Origin: an uncultured Bacilli bacterium
GTDB taxonomy: Bacteria > Bacillota_I > Bacilli_A > RF39 > UBA660
Assembly (NCBI GenBank): GCA_947624855.1
Contig: CANQMC010000068.1
Coordinates: forward strand, 1-6,656
Direction: 5' to 3'
DNA length: 6,656 bases
The first letter of the stretch is position 1. Every line of letters begins with the position of its first letter. The notes under the pieces are model-generated. The model was not told the origin of the DNA, did no database searches, and was given only the letters and a program-made list of their open reading frames with translations. The position numbers and the translations under genes are program-made. Shown one piece after another: positions 4,657 to 6,656 of this stretch.

Positions 4657-5956
4657 CATTTTTATTTTTAAATTGTAAAATTATAGGAGTACCACTTAAA
4701 TCAAAATTTTCTCTAATTTTGTTTTCTAAATACCTTTCATAACTAAAATGAACTAAATTTTTATTATTTACTTGAAATGTGAATTTTGGTGGTCTTATAC
4801 CTGTTTCACTTACAAAATAAATTTTTAATCTTTTGCCTTTATATGAAGGTGGTGCATTTAGGCTTACAGCTTCGGTGATAACATTGTTTAAAGTACTAGT
4901 TTTAATTTCTTTTTGGTTATTTTCGATAGCACTTATTATTTCAGGCATTAATGTATGGATTCTTTTTTTGGTTTTAGCTGATAAAAAGACAACTTTAACA
5001 AAAGGAGCAAATTGAAATTCATTAGCTATTTTAGTTTTCCATTTTTTAATATCTAAATTAGGATTAAGAGTTGTATCCCATTTATTAACAACTAAAACTA
5101 CTCCTTTTCCTGATTCTAAAGCATAACCTAATATATGTTTATCATGCTCTAAAATTCCTTCTTGAGCACTTATTACGACTACACATACATCTGCTTCATC
5201 CATAGCTCTTAAACTTCTTAAATAACTATATTTTTCAACATTTTCATAAATGCGTCCTTTTTTACGTAAACCCGCTGTATCTATAGCAATATATTCTTCT
5301 TTGTTATAAATAAATTTTGTATCTATACTATCTCTAGTAGTGCCCGCTATATCAGATACTATAACGCGCTCTTCATTTACTAAAGCATTAATTAAACTAC
5401 TTTTGCCGACATTAGGACGACCAATTATACAAAATTTAGGAATATATTTAGCATTTAAATCTGTATTTTTTATATCTTTTACAATATATTCTAATAATTC
5501 TTTAAATCCTAAATTATGTTCACCAGATATAGCTAAAATATTTGAAAAACCTAATTCATAAAATTCATAAACTAATTCATTTCTTTGGGGATTATCGATT
5601 TTATTTACTAAAACTAATACTTCTTTTTGAGATTTAATTAACATATCACGAATAAAATAATCAGTAGCATCTAAACCATTTTTACCATCTACTACAAATA
5701 ATATTAAATCAGCTTCATCAATGGCTAATTCTGCTTGCATTTTGATTTCTTTAGTAAAATTTTCATTTTCTAAAGTTAAACCTCCCGTGTCAATTATGGA
5801 AAATTCTTTATCTAAATATTTAACATTGCCATATATTCGATCACGAGTTATACCAGGTTCATCCATAATTATGGATTTTTTTTCTTTAATTAGTCTATTA
5901 AAGATAGTTGATTTACCGACATTTGGTTTACCTATTAGACAAACACATTTTTTCAC
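4643..5956 (-). CDS. der: Ribosome biogenesis GTPase Der (EngA)
   Basis: Der is a conserved tandem GTPase required for maturation of the 50S ribosomal subunit. The 437 residues have the family's normal length and order. First G domain: GKPNVGKS (9-16), DEPGITRDR with the switch Thr (32-40), DTGG (56-59), NKID (118-121). Second G domain: GRPNVGKS (179-186), AGTTRD (204-209), DTAG (226-229), NKWD (291-294), SAK (326-328). A KH-like RNA-binding domain fills about 350-437. All nucleotide-binding motifs are intact. The start is GTG 5956, with AGGAGG six to seven bases upstream; no ATG fits in frame, and the P-loop begins at residue 9 as expected. It has its own promoter immediately upstream, overlapping the end of the prepilin gene, and ends in the shared terminator with the convergent XRE gene. 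Confidence 0.98.
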   Translation of the reverse strand: MKKCVCLIGKPNVGKSTIFNRLIKEKKSIIMDEPGITRDRIYGNVKYLDKEFSIIDTGGLTLENENFTKEIKMQAELAIDEADLILFVVDGKNGLDATDYFIRDMLIKSQKEVLVLVNKIDNPQRNELVYEFYELGFSNILAISGEHNLGFKELLEYIVKDIKNTDLNAKYIPKFCIIGRPNVGKSSLINALVNEERVIVSDIAGTTRDSIDTKFIYNKEEYIAIDTAGLRKKGRIYENVEKYSYLRSLRAMDEADVCVVVISAQEGILEHDKHILGYALESGKGVVLVVNKWDTTLNPNLDIKKWKTKIANEFQFAPFVKVVFLSAKTKKRIHTLMPEIISAIENNQKEIKTSTLNNVITEAVSLNAPPSYKGKRLKIYFVSETGIRPPKFTFQVNNKNLVHFSYERYLENKIRENFDLSGTPIILQFKNKNEKAS

Positions 5957-5980
5957 TTTAATCCCTCCTTTTTAGCTGAT

Positions 5981-6009
5981 ATTGTACCATAATTTTGTTG
6001 ATTTAACAA
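5981..6009 (-). promoter_or_regulatory. Promoter of der
   Basis: TTGTTA (6009-6004), a 17-base spacer ending in TGG, and TACAAT (5986-5981) on the minus strand; TG before the -10 makes it an extended type. The -35 overlaps the last codons of the prepilin gene. An inverted repeat TTTGTT-AAATC-AACAAA covers the -35 and could be an operator, but lacks the U run of a terminator. Confidence 0.75.
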
Positions 6010-6386
6010 ATAGAATTTGCTATAAAAGTATATATTTGACTATTTTTTAAATAAATGATAACTTCTTTATCTTTTAAACTACTATTATCAAGAGGATTTA
6101 AAACATCTTTTTCTTCTAAAAATCCCTCTTTAATTAAATCATTTATTGTTATTTTAAGACTTTTATATCCTTCATAAAAATCTGAACTATTTTGAAGCTC
6201 TTTTTCATGTTTAAAGCCATATGTGTAGGCTACATCTTTAATAACTTCTAACTTTGTACAATAAAGTTTTTCTTTATTTTGATTTGTTGCTTTTACTACA
6301 TTGGCTGATGCAATAACACTTACTATGGCTAATATAGAAATTACACATAAAAGCTCGATTAAAGTAAATCCTTTTTTATTCTTCAT
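6003..6386 (-). CDS. Type IV prepilin-like protein with N-terminal methylation motif
   Basis: The 127-residue protein starts MKNKKG followed by FTLIELLCVI: a short basic leader, prepilin peptidase cleavage after G6, N-methylated F7 and the conserved Glu at mature position 5 (E11). Residues 7-29 form the hydrophobic helix that sits in the membrane and then in the pilus core; the rest should be outside. The segment DLIKEGFLEEKDVLNPLD (83-100) has the G-x-L...D-x-x-NPL pattern common in Gram-positive pseudopilins. C43 and the last residue C127 could form a disulfide. The length suits a minor pilin or a competence-type pseudopilin (ComG-like). The start is ATG 6386 with GAGGG upstream; a GTG four codons earlier (6398) lacks a ribosome binding site. 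No ATPase, platform protein or peptidase gene is nearby, so its machinery must be elsewhere. Confidence 0.85.
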   Translation of the reverse strand: MKNKKGFTLIELLCVISILAIVSVIASANVVKATNQNKEKLYCTKLEVIKDVAYTYGFKHEKELQNSSDFYEGYKSLKITINDLIKEGFLEEKDVLNPLDNSSLKDKEVIIYLKNSQIYTFIANSIC

Positions 6387-6406
6387 ATACTCCCTCACTT
6401 TTATTT

Positions 6407-6415
6407 ATTATATCA
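6407..6415 (-). promoter_or_regulatory. Extended -10 promoter of the prepilin gene
   Basis: TGATATAAT (6415-6407) on the minus strand is a perfect TATAAT with an upstream TG. No good -35 is present (a T run at the right distance), which fits an extended -10 promoter. The leader to ATG 6386 is short and contains the ribosome binding site. Confidence 0.55.
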
Positions 6416-6501
6416 TATTTTTTGATTAAAAAAAATTATTATATTTATTTTACAATTTATTTACACAAAAAATTAAAAATATAATACTTTTTTTAGTGAA
6501 G

Positions 6502-6530
6502 AAGATATTTAGCTAACGTTAAATCTTTTT
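6502..6530 (+). terminator. Possible terminator hairpin in the gap before the prepilin gene
   Basis: In plus-strand sense AAGAT-(A)-TTTAGC, loop TAAC, GTTAAA-TCTT (6502-6527) forms about 10 bp with one bulge and one G-U pair, followed by T to 6530. It reads best on the plus strand, where no gene is seen; on the minus strand it lies about 35 bases after the Rpn-like gene but lacks a clean T run. The rest of the gap 6417-6560 is AT-rich with no gene seen. Confidence 0.35.
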
Positions 6531-6560
6531 ATTTAAATTTTTAAATCTTAAGAATATTTT

Positions 6561-6656
6561 TTATTTTAATTTGTTGATCTCTTTAATAGATAGTCCAGTA
6601 GCTATTGATATAGTGTTTACATCAGTATTTAGATTTAATAAATTTTTAGCTATTTC
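6561..6656 (-). CDS. C-terminal tail of an Rpn-family nuclease/transposase-like protein (partial)
   Basis: Only the last 31 codons are in the window, ending in TAA at 6563-6561. They read EIAKNLLNLNTDVNTISIAT, then GLSIKEINKLK. The pattern AKNLL...D...I...TGLS-x-EI-x-KLK is the familiar C-terminal tail of Rpn (recombination-promoting nuclease, PD-(D/E)XK, YhgA-like) proteins, which are abundant in gut Firmicutes genomes. The nuclease domain lies outside the window, so whether the gene is intact cannot be judged. Homologues promote RecA-independent recombination and some act in phage defence. The assignment rests on the tail alone. Confidence 0.65.
   Translation of the reverse strand, partial: EIAKNLLNLNTDVNTISIATGLSIKEINKLK

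Noticed and set aside
834..5956. Possible alternative genetic code (UGA read as Trp) suggested by the high A+T content
   Set aside because: Conserved Trp residues in ThrRS and in the NKWD motif of Der are encoded by TGG, and the genes are intact without reading any TGA.
4833..5975. Plus-strand frames opposite der (4833-5015, 5340-5561, 5721-5975)
   Set aside because: Complementary-strand openness of a conserved GTPase gene; no independent support.
6001..6014. Inverted repeat TTTGTT/AACAAA near the end of the prepilin gene as its terminator
   Set aside because: The stem is all weak pairs and no T run follows; it overlaps the -35 of the der promoter, so an operator or chance is more likely.
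1..6656. CRISPR array, insertion sequence, tRNA or rRNA
   Set aside because: No regularly spaced repeats, no transposase with terminal inverted repeats, no cloverleaf and no rRNA-like stretch were seen on either strand.

Overview
The window looks like chromosomal DNA of a low-G+C member of the Bacillota (Firmicutes), probably one of the poorly cultured, small-genome Bacilli/Erysipelotrichia-like gut lineages. By eye the sequence is about three-quarters A+T. It has AGGAGG-type ribosome binding sites, a T-box riboswitch, a SpoVIF-like sporulation protein and a Gram-positive-style prepilin. Trp is encoded by TGG throughout ThrRS and Der, and every visible stop is TAA or TAG, so the standard code applies and Mycoplasma-type UGA=Trp is excluded. 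The lineage is inferred; no rRNA or other taxonomic marker is present.

Layout, left to right (all genes on the minus strand except one). 1-641: 5' part of a membrane-anchored, Cys-containing surface protein, cut by the window edge, with its own promoter. 834-2913: a T-box-controlled operon of an unrecognised 107-residue gene followed one base later by thrS. The ThrRS has the editing, catalytic and anticodon-binding domains but no N-terminal TGS domain. 2926-3163: the promoter and threonine T-box leader (specifier ACU, UGGU antiterminator bulge, terminator). 3166-3690: a transglutaminase-like protein whose expected catalytic Cys appears to be Ala. 3748-4254: a spoVIF-like gene and an XRE repressor gene, probably one operon, divergent from a second XRE gene (4372-4635, plus strand) across a compact region with facing promoters. 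4643-5956: der, the double GTPase of 50S ribosome assembly, ending in a terminator shared with the convergent XRE gene. 6003-6386: a lone type IV prepilin-like gene. 6561-6656: the last 31 codons of a probable Rpn/PD-(D/E)XK nuclease-transposase protein.

How the parts fit. The window alternates housekeeping translation and ribosome genes (thrS, der) with small accessory genes (surface protein, prepilin, XRE pair, transglutaminase-like protein, Rpn). Nearly every transcription unit has a readable promoter and several have terminators, so most genes are probably independent units; the real operons are orf107-thrS and XRE-spoVIF. The most unusual points are the TGS-less ThrRS coupled to an unknown protein under a threonine T-box, and the probable pseudo-transglutaminase. 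I found no clear multi-gene defence or mobile system: no CRISPR array, no insertion sequence ends, no tRNA or rRNA.
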